64,000 nt of DNA from Variovorax sp. IB41. GTDB taxonomy: Bacteria; Pseudomonadota; Gammaproteobacteria; Burkholderiales; Burkholderiaceae_C. The notes under the pieces were generated by a model. That model had not been told where the DNA came from. It was given only the letters and a program-made list of their open reading frames with translations, and ran no database searches. A program made the position numbers and the translations under genes. Positions within the stretch are counted from its first letter, which is position 1. Each line of letters begins with the position of its first letter. Shown here piece by piece: positions 7,526 to 16,628 of this stretch. The stretch covers positions 205,401 to 269,400 of the forward strand of contig NZ_JAEFCB010000009.1 in the NCBI RefSeq assembly GCF_016405905.1. The letters are read 5' to 3'.

Positions 7526-10156
7526 ATGAACCCCAGCTACAAACCCAGCGACGTCGAGTCCGCTGCCCAGGCGCAATGGAGCGCCGCCGATGCCTACCGC
7601 GTCACCGAGGACGCGAGCCGCAAGAAGTACTACGCCTGCTCCATGCTGCCGTACCCCAGCGGCAAGCTGCACATGGGCCATGTGCGCAACTACACGATCA
7701 ACGACATGCTCACGCGGTACCTGCGCATGAGCGGCTACAACGTGCTGATGCCCATGGGCTGGGACGCCTTCGGCCTGCCGGCCGAGAACGCGGCGCTCAA
7801 GAACGGCGTGCCGCCGGCCAAGTGGACCTACGAGAACATCGACTACATGCGCGGCCAGCTCCAGGCCATGGGCCTGGCGATCGACTGGAGCCGCGAGATC
7901 GCCACCTGCGATCCGAGCTACTACAAGTGGAACCAGTGGCTGTTCCTGAAGATGCTCGAGAAGGGCATCGCCTACCGCAAGACCCAGGTGGTGAACTGGG
8001 ACCCGGTCGACCAGACCGTGCTGGCCAACGAGCAGGTGATCGACGGCAAGGGCTGGCGCACGGGCGCCACGGTCGAGCGCCGCGAGATCCCGGGCTACTA
8101 CCTGAAGATCAGCGACTACGCCGAGGAGCTGCTCGATCACACCCAGCACAAGCTGCCGGGCTGGCCCGAGCGCGTGAAGCTCATGCAGGAGAACTGGATC
8201 GGCAAGAGCGAGGGCGTGCGCTTCGCCTTCACCCACGACATCCAGGACGCGAGCGGCAAGCTCATCCAGGACGGGCGCATGTACGTGTTCACCACGCGCG
8301 CCGACACCATCATGGGCGTCACTTTCTGCGCCGTGGCGCCCGAGCATCCGCTGGCCGCGCACGCGGCCACGCTCGATGCGAAGGTCGCGGCCTTCATCGA
8401 GGAATGCAAGAACGGCGGCACCACCGAGGCCGAACTGGCCACGCAGGAGAAGAAGGGCGTGCCCACGGGCCTCACGGTCAAGCACCCGATCACCGAGGAG
8501 CAGGTGCCGGTGTGGGTGGGCAACTACGTGCTCATCGGCTACGGGGACGGCGCCGTGATGGGCGTGCCCGCGCACGACGAGCGCGACTTCGCCTTCGCCA
8601 ACAAGTACGGCATCGAGATCATCCAGGTCGTGCTGGTCGATGACGAGCCGCACTTCGACTATCACAAGTGGCAGGACTGGTACGGCGACAAACAGCGCGG
8701 CGTGACCATCAACTCCGACAACTTCAGCGGCATGTCGTACAAGGAGGCCGTGGCCGCCGTGGCGCATGCGCTCGGCCAGAAGGGCCTGGGCGAGCTGCAG
8801 ACCACCTGGCGCCTGCGCGACTGGGGCGTGAGCCGCCAGCGCTACTGGGGCACGCCGATCCCGATCATCCATTGCGACGAGCACGGCGCGGTGCCGGTCC
8901 CCGAGAAGGACCTGCCCGTGGTGCTGCCCACCGACTGCGTGCCCGACGGCTCCGGCAACCCGCTGAACAAGCACGAGGGCTTTCACGCCGGCGTGGTGTG
9001 CCCGGTCTGCGGCAAGGCGGCGCGCCGCGAGACCGACACGATGGACACCTTCGTGGATTCGTCGTGGTACTTCATGCGCTACTGCGACCCGAAGAACGAC
9101 CAGGCCATGGTCGCCGAGGGCGCGGACTACTGGATGCCGATGGACCAGTACATCGGCGGCATCGAGCATGCGATCCTGCATTTGCTCTACGCGCGCTTCT
9201 GGACCAAGGTGATGCGCGACATGGGCCTGGTGAAGGCCGACGAGCCTTTCAGCAAGCTGCTGACGCAGGGGATGGTGCTCAACCACATCTTCTACAAGCG
9301 CAGCGAGAAGGGCGGCAAGGACTACTTCCCGCCTTCGGAAGTCACGCCCGTGCTCGACGCGCAGGGCCGCATCACCGGCGGCACCACGGCCGACGGCACG
9401 AAGGTCGAATACGGCGGCGTCGGCAAGATGGGCAAGAGCGAACGCAACGGCGTCGACCCGCAGGACCTGATCGAGAAGTACGGCGCCGACACCGCGCGCC
9501 TGTACACCATGTTCACCGCGCCGCCCGAAGCCACGCTCGAGTGGAACGACGCGGCCGTCGAAGGCAGCTACCGGTTCCTGCGCCGGGTGTGGAATTTCGG
9601 CGTGGCGCAGGCGGACGTGGCGCCGGCCAAGGCGGGCGGGCAGACGTTCGGCAAGGGCGCGCAGGCGCTGCGCCGCGAGGTGCACACGGTGCTGCGCCAG
9701 GTCGACTACGACTACCAGCGCATGCAATACAACACGGTGGTCTCGGGCGCGATGAAGCTCCTGAACGCGCTCGAGGGCTTCAAGCCCGACGGCAGCGCGG
9801 GCGATGCGGCCGCGCTGCGCGAGGGCTTCGGCATCCTGCTGCGCTGCCTGTACCCCGCCACCCCGCACATCGCCCAGCAGTTGTGGAGCGAGCTCGGCTA
9901 TGACAAGGACCTGGGCGGCCTGCTCGACGCGGCCTGGCCGACTGTCGACGTGCAGGCGCTGGTGCAGGACGAGATCGAGCTCATGCTGCAGGTCAACGGC
10001 AAGCTGCGCGGCAAGCTGCTGGTGCCGGCGGGCGCCTCCAAGGACGAGATCGAGAAGCTCGCGCTCGCCTGCGACGACTTCGTCGCCTTCGCCGAGGGCG
10101 CGCCGCCCAAGCGCGTGATCGTGGTTCCCGGCCGTCTGGTCAACGTGGTCCTTTGA
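7526..10156 (+). CDS. leuS: Leucyl-tRNA synthetase
   Basis: Class Ia aminoacyl-tRNA synthetase (876 aa, normal bacterial size) charging tRNA-Leu in the cytoplasm. The HIGH signature appears as HMGH (49-52) in YPSGKLHMGHVRNYT. The KMSKS loop is KMGKS (634-638), a common LeuRS variant. Between them lies the CP1 editing domain, including FTTRADTIMGVTF and the VPAHDERD segment whose Asp holds the editing site. The synthetase-specific TMDTFVDSSWYFMRY also fits. A GATAAT hexamer about 45 nt upstream of the ATG could be a -10 box, but no clear -35 was found. lptE follows with 11 nt between genes, so the block leuS-lptE-holA probably reads as one operon. Confidence 0.98.
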   Translation: MNPSYKPSDVESAAQAQWSAADAYRVTEDASRKKYYACSMLPYPSGKLHMGHVRNYTINDMLTRYLRMSGYNVLMPMGWDAFGLPAENAALKNGVPPAKWTYENIDYMRGQLQAMGLAIDWSREIATCDPSYYKWNQWLFLKMLEKGIAYRKTQVVNWDPVDQTVLANEQVIDGKGWRTGATVERREIPGYYLKISDYAEELLDHTQHKLPGWPERVKLMQENWIGKSEGVRFAFTHDIQDASGKLIQDGRMYVFTTRADTIMGVTFCAVAPEHPLAAHAATLDAKVAAFIEECKNGGTTEAELATQEKKGVPTGLTVKHPITEEQVPVWVGNYVLIGYGDGAVMGVPAHDERDFAFANKYGIEIIQVVLVDDEPHFDYHKWQDWYGDKQRGVTINSDNFSGMSYKEAVAAVAHALGQKGLGELQTTWRLRDWGVSRQRYWGTPIPIIHCDEHGAVPVPEKDLPVVLPTDCVPDGSGNPLNKHEGFHAGVVCPVCGKAARRETDTMDTFVDSSWYFMRYCDPKNDQAMVAEGADYWMPMDQYIGGIEHAILHLLYARFWTKVMRDMGLVKADEPFSKLLTQGMVLNHIFYKRSEKGGKDYFPPSEVTPVLDAQGRITGGTTADGTKVEYGGVGKMGKSERNGVDPQDLIEKYGADTARLYTMFTAPPEATLEWNDAAVEGSYRFLRRVWNFGVAQADVAPAKAGGQTFGKGAQALRREVHTVLRQVDYDYQRMQYNTVVSGAMKLLNALEGFKPDGSAGDAAALREGFGILLRCLYPATPHIAQQLWSELGYDKDLGGLLDAAWPTVDVQALVQDEIELMLQVNGKLRGKLLVPAGASKDEIEKLALACDDFVAFAEGAPPKRVIVVPGRLVNVVL

Positions 10157-10167
10157 ACGATAGAAGC

Positions 10168-10689
10168 ATGAACAAACGCAATGCCTCGTTGCCGCGCCGC
10201 GGCTTTCTCCTCGGTTTGACGGCCGTGGGCGCCAGCGTGGGCCTGGCCGGCTGCGGCTTCGAGCTGCGCAAGGCGCCGGTCTTCGCGTTCAAGACGCTGT
10301 CGGTCGAGGGCAATTCCGCGCTGATCAACCAGGTGCGGCGCGAGTTGCGCGCGGCCGGCACGGTGACGCTGGTACCCAAGGAAGACGCCAAGACCGCCGA
10401 TGCGGTGCTGGTGGTGCTCGGCGAAGACCGCGACCGCTTCGTGATCTCGACCAATTCGGCCGGCGCGCTGCGCGAATTGCAGCTGCGCCTGCGCGTGCGC
10501 TTCAGCCTGAAGACGCCCGGCGGCAAGGAGCTGCTCTCGGCCTCCGAGGTGTCGCAGACGCGCGACCTGAGCTTCAACGAAACCAACGCGCTCGCCAAGG
10601 AAGGCGAGGCCGAACTGCTGTTCCGCGACATGCAGTCCGACATCGCGCAGCAGCTGATGCGGCGCCTGGCGGCGGTCAAGGAGCTCTAG
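10168..10689 (+). CDS. lptE: LPS-assembly lipoprotein LptE
   Basis: Outer-membrane lipoprotein of 173 aa that plugs the LptD barrel and helps insert lipopolysaccharide. A basic N-terminus with twin Arg is followed by a hydrophobic stretch and the lipobox LAGC (26-29), with Cys29 as the lipidated residue. The mature start CGFELRKAP is characteristic of LptE (RlpB). Length and position between leuS and holA match the order seen in most proteobacteria, which supports the call strongly. The ATG is preferred to an in-frame TTG that overlaps the leuS stop, because the TTG would only add five residues before the signal sequence. It works with LptA and LptB, encoded about 43 kb further on. Confidence 0.95.
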   Translation: MNKRNASLPRRGFLLGLTAVGASVGLAGCGFELRKAPVFAFKTLSVEGNSALINQVRRELRAAGTVTLVPKEDAKTADAVLVVLGEDRDRFVISTNSAGALRELQLRLRVRFSLKTPGGKELLSASEVSQTRDLSFNETNALAKEGEAELLFRDMQSDIAQQLMRRLAAVKEL

Positions 10690-10713
10690 GCGCCCGCGCC
10701 CAGCGTTTTTTTC

Positions 10714-11787
10714 ATGCAACTTGCCAGCGCCCAACTCGGGGCCCACCTGCAGAAGGGGCTCAAGCCGCTCTACACGATCCACGGCGACGAGCCGCTGCTC
10801 GCGCAGGAAGCGGCCGATGCCATCCGCGCCGCCGCGCGCACGCAGGGCTACACCGAGCGCAGCTCGTACACCGTGGCCGGCGCGCATTTCGACTGGAGCG
10901 CGGTGCTGGCGGCGGGCGGCTCGCTCTCGCTCTTCGCCGACAAGCAGATCGTGGAGATCCGCATCCCCTCGGGCAAGCCCGGCAAGGACGGCAGCACCGC
11001 CCTGCAGCAACTGGCCGAGGCCGCGCCCGGCAACGACAGCACGCTCACGCTGGTGATGCTGCCGCGCCTGGACAAGGCCACGCGCACCGGCGCCTGGTTC
11101 TCGGCGCTGGAGAACAACGGCGTGAGCCTGCAGGTCGATCCGATCGAGCGCGGCGCGCTGCCGCAGTGGATCGCGCAGCGCCTCGCGCTGCAGGGCCAGC
11201 GCGTGATGCCGGGCGACGAAGGCCAGCGCACGCTGCAGTTCTTTGCCGACCGCGTCGAGGGCAATCTCCTGGCCGCGCACCAGGAAATCCAGAAGCTCGC
11301 GCTGCTGCACCCGGCGGGCGAGCTGAGCTGGGAGCAGGTCGAGGGCGCGGTCAACAACGTGGCGCGCTACGACGTGTTCAAGCTCTCCGAAGCGGTGCTG
11401 GCGGGCAACCCGCAGCGCGTGGCGCGCATGCTCGACGGCCTGCAGGCCGAGGGCGAGGCCGAGGTGCTGGTGCACTACACGATCGCCGAGGACATCCGCG
11501 CATTGAAGCGCGTGAAAGACGCCATGGCCGCCGGCCGGCCGCTGCCGATGGCGTTGCGCGAGAACCGCATCTGGGGCCCGCGCGAGCGCGCCTTCGAGCG
11601 CGTGCTGCCGCGGCTGGACGACCGCATGCTGGCGCGCCTGCTGCGCGCGGCGCACCTGGTGGACGGCATCTGCAAGGGCCTGAAGCAACCCGACTGGCCC
11701 GCCAGTGGCTGGCAGGCGCTGCAACGGCTGGCGCTGATGCTGTGCCGCGCGTGCAGCAGTGCGCCGGCTGCCGCGCGCCGCGCCTGA
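10714..11787 (+). CDS. holA: DNA polymerase III delta subunit HolA
   Basis: Clamp-loader subunit (357 aa) that opens the beta sliding clamp at the replication fork. The N-terminal LYTIHGDEPLLAQEAADAIR (19-38) is the degenerate P-loop region of delta. A central LxLVMLPRLDK segment and a C-terminal helical collar domain follow. Order behind lptE is the usual one. No good ribosome site precedes the ATG. Instead there is a G+C-rich stretch and a run of seven Ts ending 2 nt before the start, which looks like a weak terminator tail. If it acts as one, holA expression would be lowered relative to leuS-lptE (inference). Confidence 0.95.
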   Translation: MQLASAQLGAHLQKGLKPLYTIHGDEPLLAQEAADAIRAAARTQGYTERSSYTVAGAHFDWSAVLAAGGSLSLFADKQIVEIRIPSGKPGKDGSTALQQLAEAAPGNDSTLTLVMLPRLDKATRTGAWFSALENNGVSLQVDPIERGALPQWIAQRLALQGQRVMPGDEGQRTLQFFADRVEGNLLAAHQEIQKLALLHPAGELSWEQVEGAVNNVARYDVFKLSEAVLAGNPQRVARMLDGLQAEGEAEVLVHYTIAEDIRALKRVKDAMAAGRPLPMALRENRIWGPRERAFERVLPRLDDRMLARLLRAAHLVDGICKGLKQPDWPASGWQALQRLALMLCRACSSAPAAARRA

Positions 11788-11855
11788 TTTGATGGCTCCA
11801 GGCACCAAAAGGCTTGCGTAAGCCGGGCTACAGGTCCGCGTGGGAAAATGCCGAC

Positions 11856-13148
11856 ATGAATGCGTTCAACGTCAGCGAGCACATGCAGGCCCTCGGGCTG
11901 CAGGCAAAGACCGCTGCTTTCCTCATGGCCCGTGCGGATGCAGCTACCAAAAACATAGCATTGAAGGCGCTCGCGCGACGCCTGCGCGAAGCCGGCCCGG
12001 TGCTGGCGGTCGCCAACGAGAAAGACCTGGAACGCGCCACCGCCGCCGGCCTCTCGGCCCCGATGGTCGATCGCCTCAAGCTCACCCCGAAGGTCATCGA
12101 AACGGTGGCCCTGGGCTGCGAGCAACTCGCCGGCATGGCCGACGTGATCGGCGAAATCATCGGCATGAAGCAGCAACCCAGCGGCATCCGCGTGGGCCAG
12201 ATGCGGGTGCCGATCGGCGTGTTCGGCATGATCTACGAGAGCCGGCCCAACGTGACCATCGAGGCCGCGAGCCTGGCGATCAAGAGCGGCAACGCGGCCA
12301 TCCTGCGCGGCGGCTCGGAAGCGATCGAGTCGAACAAGGCGCTGGCGCTGCTGGTGTCCGAGGCGCTGGCCGAAGCGGGCCTGCCGGTCGAGGCGGTGCA
12401 GCTGGTGCAGACCACCGACCGCGAGGCCGTGGGCCAGCTCATCGCGATGCCCGAATTCGTGGACGTGATCATTCCGCGCGGCGGCAAGGGGCTGATCGAA
12501 CGCATCAGCCGCGACGCCAAGGTGCCGGTCATCAAGCACCTGGACGGCAATTGCCACGTCTACGTGGACGACACGGCCGAGTTCGGCATGGCGCTGCGCA
12601 TCGTGGACAACGCCAAGACCCAGAAATACAGCCCCTGCAATGCGGCCGAAGGCCTGCTGGTGTCGGAAGTGGTCGCGGAAGACTTCCTGCCGCAGATTGC
12701 CGCCATCTTTGCCGCCAAAGGCGTCGAGATGCGCTGCGATCCGGCCGCGGCGCAGATCCTGCGGGCAACTGGCGCTGCCGATCCGGCTGCCCGGGTGATC
12801 GACGCGGTCGAATCGGACTGGTCCGAGGAATACCTGGCCGCGGTGATCAGCATCAAGGTCGTGGCCGGCGTCGATGAGGCCATTGCGCACATCAACCGCT
12901 ATTCGAGCCACCACACCGACGCCATCGTCACGCGCGACCATGTGCATGCACAGCGCTTTTTGCGCGAGGTCGATTCGGCCAGCGTCATGGTCAATGCGAG
13001 CACCCGCTTCGCCGATGGCTTCGAGTTCGGGCTGGGTGCCGAAATCGGCATCAGCACCGACAAGTTCCACGCGCGCGGCCCGGTCGGCATCGAAGGGCTG
13101 ACTTCGCTCAAGTACGTGGTGCTCGGCCAGGGCGAAGTGCGAAGCTGA
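11856..13148 (+). CDS. proA: Glutamate-5-semialdehyde (gamma-glutamyl phosphate) reductase
   Basis: Second enzyme of proline synthesis: NADPH-dependent reduction of gamma-glutamyl phosphate (430 aa, normal length). The aldehyde-dehydrogenase-like fold is shown by PIGVFGMIYESRPNVT (119-134) and RGGSEAIESNKAL. The catalytic Cys is Cys261 in KYSPCNAAE, and the C-terminal RFADGFEFGLGAEIGIST is a family hallmark. The ATG at the start of MNAFNVSEHM is preferred over a GTG-type extension. A short low-GC patch around codons 30-36 (ACC AAA AAC ATA GCA) breaks the codon bias; see findings. proB is not adjacent, as in many betaproteobacteria. Confidence 0.97.
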   Translation: MNAFNVSEHMQALGLQAKTAAFLMARADAATKNIALKALARRLREAGPVLAVANEKDLERATAAGLSAPMVDRLKLTPKVIETVALGCEQLAGMADVIGEIIGMKQQPSGIRVGQMRVPIGVFGMIYESRPNVTIEAASLAIKSGNAAILRGGSEAIESNKALALLVSEALAEAGLPVEAVQLVQTTDREAVGQLIAMPEFVDVIIPRGGKGLIERISRDAKVPVIKHLDGNCHVYVDDTAEFGMALRIVDNAKTQKYSPCNAAEGLLVSEVVAEDFLPQIAAIFAAKGVEMRCDPAAAQILRATGAADPAARVIDAVESDWSEEYLAAVISIKVVAGVDEAIAHINRYSSHHTDAIVTRDHVHAQRFLREVDSASVMVNASTRFADGFEFGLGAEIGISTDKFHARGPVGIEGLTSLKYVVLGQGEVRS

Positions 13149-13243
13149 TGCGTGCTGCTCCCGCGGTCTTGTCATCGGGGCATGCACCCCCAATTCCTAC
13201 AATTCCGCTCCACCTTTAAGTAAAAATCGAAGAAGGCCGCCGC

Positions 13244-14560
13244 ATGGTTCCGCATCTCGTCACCGCCCTGACCGGCCCGATCAACGAATTGGAGCAGCGG
13301 GTGCTCGACTCGATGCCAGCCATCGAGCGCTGGTTCCGCCTCGAATGGATGGAGCACACGCCGCCGTTCTACAGCTCGGTCGACATCCGCAACGCGGGCT
13401 TCAAGCTCGCTCCGGTCGACACCAACCTGTTCCCGGGTGGCTGGAACAACCTCACCAAGGAAATGCTGCCGCTGGCGGTGCAGGCCGCGCAGGCGGCCAT
13501 CGAGAAGATCTGTCCGGAGGCGCGCAACCTGCTGGTTATTCCGGAAAATCACTCCAAAAACACCTTTTATCTCGCCAACATCGCGCAACTGGTGCGCATC
13601 TTCCACATGGCGGGGCTGAACGTGCGAATCGGCTCAGTCGATCCGGCCATCAAGTCGCCCAAGAAAATCGAGCTGCCCAACGGCGAGACGGTGACCCTCG
13701 AACCGGTGGTGCGAGGCAAGCGCCGGCTGGGCCTGAAGAACTTCGATCCCTGCACAATTTTGCTCAACAACGAGCTTTCTGCAGGAACACCGGGCATCCT
13801 CGAGGATTTGCACGAGCAGTACCTGCTGCCGCCGCTGCACGCGGGCTGGTCGGTGCGCCGCAAGAGCAACCACTTGCATAGCTATGAAGAGTTGTCCAAG
13901 CGCCTGGGCAAGCTGCTGGGCATCGACCCCTGGCTCATCAACCCGATCTACGCGCGCGCCGAAGGCGTGGACATCGCCGAGGGCCGCGGCATCGACGTGC
14001 TGACCAGCCACGTCGACGCGGTGCTCACCAAGGTGCGCCGCAAGTACAAGGAATACGGCATCAACGAGAAGCCGTTCGTGGTCGTCAAGGGCGGCCACAG
14101 CGGCAGCGGCAGCCCGGGCGTGGTGACGGTGCGCGATGCCAAGGAAGTCGAGGCGCTGATCGGCAAGTCGCGCACCAGCACGTCGTCGGCGGCCAAGACC
14201 TCGGCCGGGCGCGATCTGCGCGAACCGACCGAGCTGATCGTCCAGGAAGGCGTGCTGACCAACGAGCGCGTGCACAACGGCGTGGCCGAGCCGGTCGTCT
14301 ACATGATGGACCGCTATGTGGTCGGCGGCTTCTACCGGGTGCACGCAGAGCAGGCAGCCGACGAGAACCTGAAGCTGCCGGGCGCAAGCTACGTGCCGCT
14401 GGCTTTCTCGGAAAGCACGCACATGCCCCAGCCCGGCGCCAAGCCCGGCGCAAGCGCCCCGAACCGTTTCTACATGTATGGCGTGGTCGGCCGCCTGGCC
14501 ATGGTCGCGGCCAGCTACGAGATGGAAGCGACCGACCCGGACGCCGAAATCTACGAATGA
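13244..14560 (+). CDS. gshA: Glutamate-cysteine ligase, proteobacterial type
   Basis: First step of glutathione synthesis: ATP-dependent joining of glutamate and cysteine (438 aa). The sequence belongs to the separate proteobacterial GshA family (TIGR02049-like), not the E. coli type. It is recognised by the opening VPHLVTALTGPINELEQRVL and VVVKGGHSGSGSPGVVTV with the following ADP-binding segment. VYMMDRYVVGGFYRVH near the C-terminus also fits. An AGAAGG site sits 7 nt before the ATG. In many betaproteobacteria gshB follows directly; here it lies about 4.8 kb away behind kup, two minus-strand genes and benE. Several short patches are less GC-rich than the neighbours. Confidence 0.95.
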   Translation: MVPHLVTALTGPINELEQRVLDSMPAIERWFRLEWMEHTPPFYSSVDIRNAGFKLAPVDTNLFPGGWNNLTKEMLPLAVQAAQAAIEKICPEARNLLVIPENHSKNTFYLANIAQLVRIFHMAGLNVRIGSVDPAIKSPKKIELPNGETVTLEPVVRGKRRLGLKNFDPCTILLNNELSAGTPGILEDLHEQYLLPPLHAGWSVRRKSNHLHSYEELSKRLGKLLGIDPWLINPIYARAEGVDIAEGRGIDVLTSHVDAVLTKVRRKYKEYGINEKPFVVVKGGHSGSGSPGVVTVRDAKEVEALIGKSRTSTSSAAKTSAGRDLREPTELIVQEGVLTNERVHNGVAEPVVYMMDRYVVGGFYRVHAEQAADENLKLPGASYVPLAFSESTHMPQPGAKPGASAPNRFYMYGVVGRLAMVAASYEMEATDPDAEIYE

Positions 14561-14637
14561 TTGGGGTTGTCGGGTTGCGGGGTCACCGGGCAACGGCAAA
14601 ATAGCGGCCCCACAGCAACGGAAACAAAAGGGCGGGA

Positions 14638-14682
14638 GGGGCGACGCGTGGTGGAACGAATGTTCCGCCGCCACGACGCCCC
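14638..14682 (+). other. Stem-loop in the gshA-kup intergenic region
   Basis: The 175-nt gap before kup contains a long imperfect hairpin. An outer arm GGGGCG pairs with CGCCCC. An inner 8-bp arm ending GGAAC pairs with GTTCC across a GAAT loop. It lies about 50 nt before the kup start. It has no U tract in either direction, so it is not a standard intrinsic terminator. It could be the gshA transcript end or an RNA element in the kup leader. The structure is seen directly; the role is unknown. Confidence 0.5.
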
Positions 14683-14735
14683 CGCGTGTCTGACGCGTCG
14701 ATCCCCAACGGCCAGCCCTTTTCCCCATCGACTTC

Positions 14736-16604
14736 GTGTCAGCCCCCAAATCAATCTCTGCCGGCCTGATCGTCGGCGCCATCGGCGTCGTCTATGGCGA
14801 CATCGGCACCAGCGTGCTGTACGCGGTCAAGGAAGTGTTCGGCCACGGGCACGTGCCGTTCACCGTCCAGAACGTCTACGGCATCCTGTCGATGTTCTTC
14901 TGGACGCTCACCGTCATCGTCTCGATCAAGTACGTGGTGCTGGTGCTGCGCGCCGACAACGAAGGCGAGGGCGGCCTCGTCGCCATGCTCGCGCTGGCCT
15001 CCCGGGCGGTGGCCGACAGGCCGCGCCTTCGCCACGTGCTCCTGGTGATCGGCATCTTCGGCACCTCGCTCTTCTACGGCGATGGCGTCATCACGCCGGC
15101 CATCTCGGTGCTCTCGGCGGTCGAGGGCCTGGAGGTGGTGTCGCCGCACTTCAAGCACTACGTGATCCCGATCACCCTGGTCGTGCTGTTCTGCCTCTTC
15201 GCCGTGCAAAAGCGCGGCACCGCGGGCATCGGCAAGTTCTTCGGGCCGGTCACGCTGGCGTGGTTCGCGGCCATCGCGGTGCTGGGCGTGTGGCAGATCC
15301 TGCACCACCCCGAAATCGTCAAGGCGCTCAACCCCTGGTATGCGCTCAAGTTCATCTGGGACAACCCGGGCACCAGCTTCATCCTGCTGGGCGCGATGGT
15401 GCTGTGCGTGACCGGCGCCGAGGCGCTGTACGCCGACCTCGGCCACTTCGGCAAGAAGCCGATCCGCATCGCGTGGTTCTCGGTCGTGATGCCGGCGCTG
15501 ACGCTCAACTACCTCGGCCAGGGCGCGCTGCTGCTGGAGAACCCCGAGGCGGTGAAGAACCCGTTCTTCATGATGGCGCCCGAGTGGGCGCTGGTTCCGC
15601 TGGTGATGCTGGCCACGCTCTCGACGGTGATCGCCTCGCAGGCGCTCATCACCGGCGCGTTCAGCGTGACGCGCCAGGTGATCCAGCTGGGCTACCTGCC
15701 GCGCCTGAACATCGAGCACACCAGCGTGCGCACGGCCGGGCAGATCTACATCCCGCTGGTCAACTGGGGCCTGTTCGTGGCCATCGTGCTGGCGGTGGTG
15801 ATGTTCCGCACCTCGAGCAGCCTGGCCGCGGCCTACGGCATCGCGGTGACGACCGACATGCTGATCACCACGATCCTCACCTTCTTCGTGATCCGCTACG
15901 CGTGGAAGCTGCCGCTGGCACTGTGCATCGCGTCGACCGCGGTCTTCTTCGTGGTCGACTTCCTGTTCTTCGCCTCGAACCTGCTCAAGCTGTTCGAGGG
16001 CGGCTGGTTCCCGCTGCTGATCGGCGGCTTCGTCTTCACGCTGATGATCACCTGGAAGGAAGGGCGGCGCCTCATGGGCGAGGCGCAGCACGCCGACGCC
16101 ATCGACCTCAAGTCGTTCCTCGATTCCGTGTTCGTGAGCCCGCCGGCGCGCGTGGACGGCACGGCCGTGTTCCTCACCGCGGAGCCGGGCGTCGTGCCCA
16201 ACGCGCTCCTGCACAACTTGAAGCACAACAAGGTGCTGCACGAGCAGAACATGTTCGTCACCGTGCGCAACCACGAGGTGCCCTGGATCCCGATGGACAA
16301 GCGCATCGAGATCGAGGCGCTCGGCCACCACTGCTGGCAGGTCATGGTGCACTACGGCTTCAAGAACGACATCGACCTGCCGCGGGCGCTCGAACACGCG
16401 CGCCTGCGTGGCTGCCAGCTGGAGCCGATGGCCACGAGCTACTTTCTCTCCCGCGACGTCGTGATCCCGACGCTGGGCAGCGGCATGGCGCCGTGGCGCG
16501 AGAAGCTCTTTGCACAGATGCACCACAACGCGAGCGGGGCGGCGGCGTTCCTGGGGCTGCCGAACAATGCGGTGGTGGAGCTGGGGTCGAAGATCGAGAT
16601 CTGA
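14736..16604 (+). CDS. kup: Potassium uptake protein Kup (KUP/HAK/KT family)
   Basis: Inner-membrane K+/H+ symporter of 622 aa. It opens with the Kup hallmark GAIGVVYGDIGTSVLYAVKE (15-34) and has twelve predicted membrane helices up to about residue 430. A cytoplasmic C-terminal domain of about 190 residues follows. Family motifs GTSLFYGDGVITPAISVLSA and TGAEALYADLGHFG are intact. The start is GTG, chosen because it directly precedes the conserved N-terminus. No clear ribosome site is seen, and the leader carries a strong stem-loop. It sits between gshA and gshB. In proteobacteria glutathione gates Kef K+ efflux, so co-location may be meaningful, but this is inference. Confidence 0.97.
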   Translation: MSAPKSISAGLIVGAIGVVYGDIGTSVLYAVKEVFGHGHVPFTVQNVYGILSMFFWTLTVIVSIKYVVLVLRADNEGEGGLVAMLALASRAVADRPRLRHVLLVIGIFGTSLFYGDGVITPAISVLSAVEGLEVVSPHFKHYVIPITLVVLFCLFAVQKRGTAGIGKFFGPVTLAWFAAIAVLGVWQILHHPEIVKALNPWYALKFIWDNPGTSFILLGAMVLCVTGAEALYADLGHFGKKPIRIAWFSVVMPALTLNYLGQGALLLENPEAVKNPFFMMAPEWALVPLVMLATLSTVIASQALITGAFSVTRQVIQLGYLPRLNIEHTSVRTAGQIYIPLVNWGLFVAIVLAVVMFRTSSSLAAAYGIAVTTDMLITTILTFFVIRYAWKLPLALCIASTAVFFVVDFLFFASNLLKLFEGGWFPLLIGGFVFTLMITWKEGRRLMGEAQHADAIDLKSFLDSVFVSPPARVDGTAVFLTAEPGVVPNALLHNLKHNKVLHEQNMFVTVRNHEVPWIPMDKRIEIEALGHHCWQVMVHYGFKNDIDLPRALEHARLRGCQLEPMATSYFLSRDVVIPTLGSGMAPWREKLFAQMHHNASGAAAFLGLPNNAVVELGSKIEI

Positions 16605-16628
16605 GCGGAGGAAGGGGCAGCCGCCTCT

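Noticed and set aside
7406..9868. Very long open frame antisense to leuS
   Set aside because: Opposite strand of a clear synthetase gene. The His/Val/Arg-rich translation has no family pattern. Long antisense frames are expected in GC-rich DNA.
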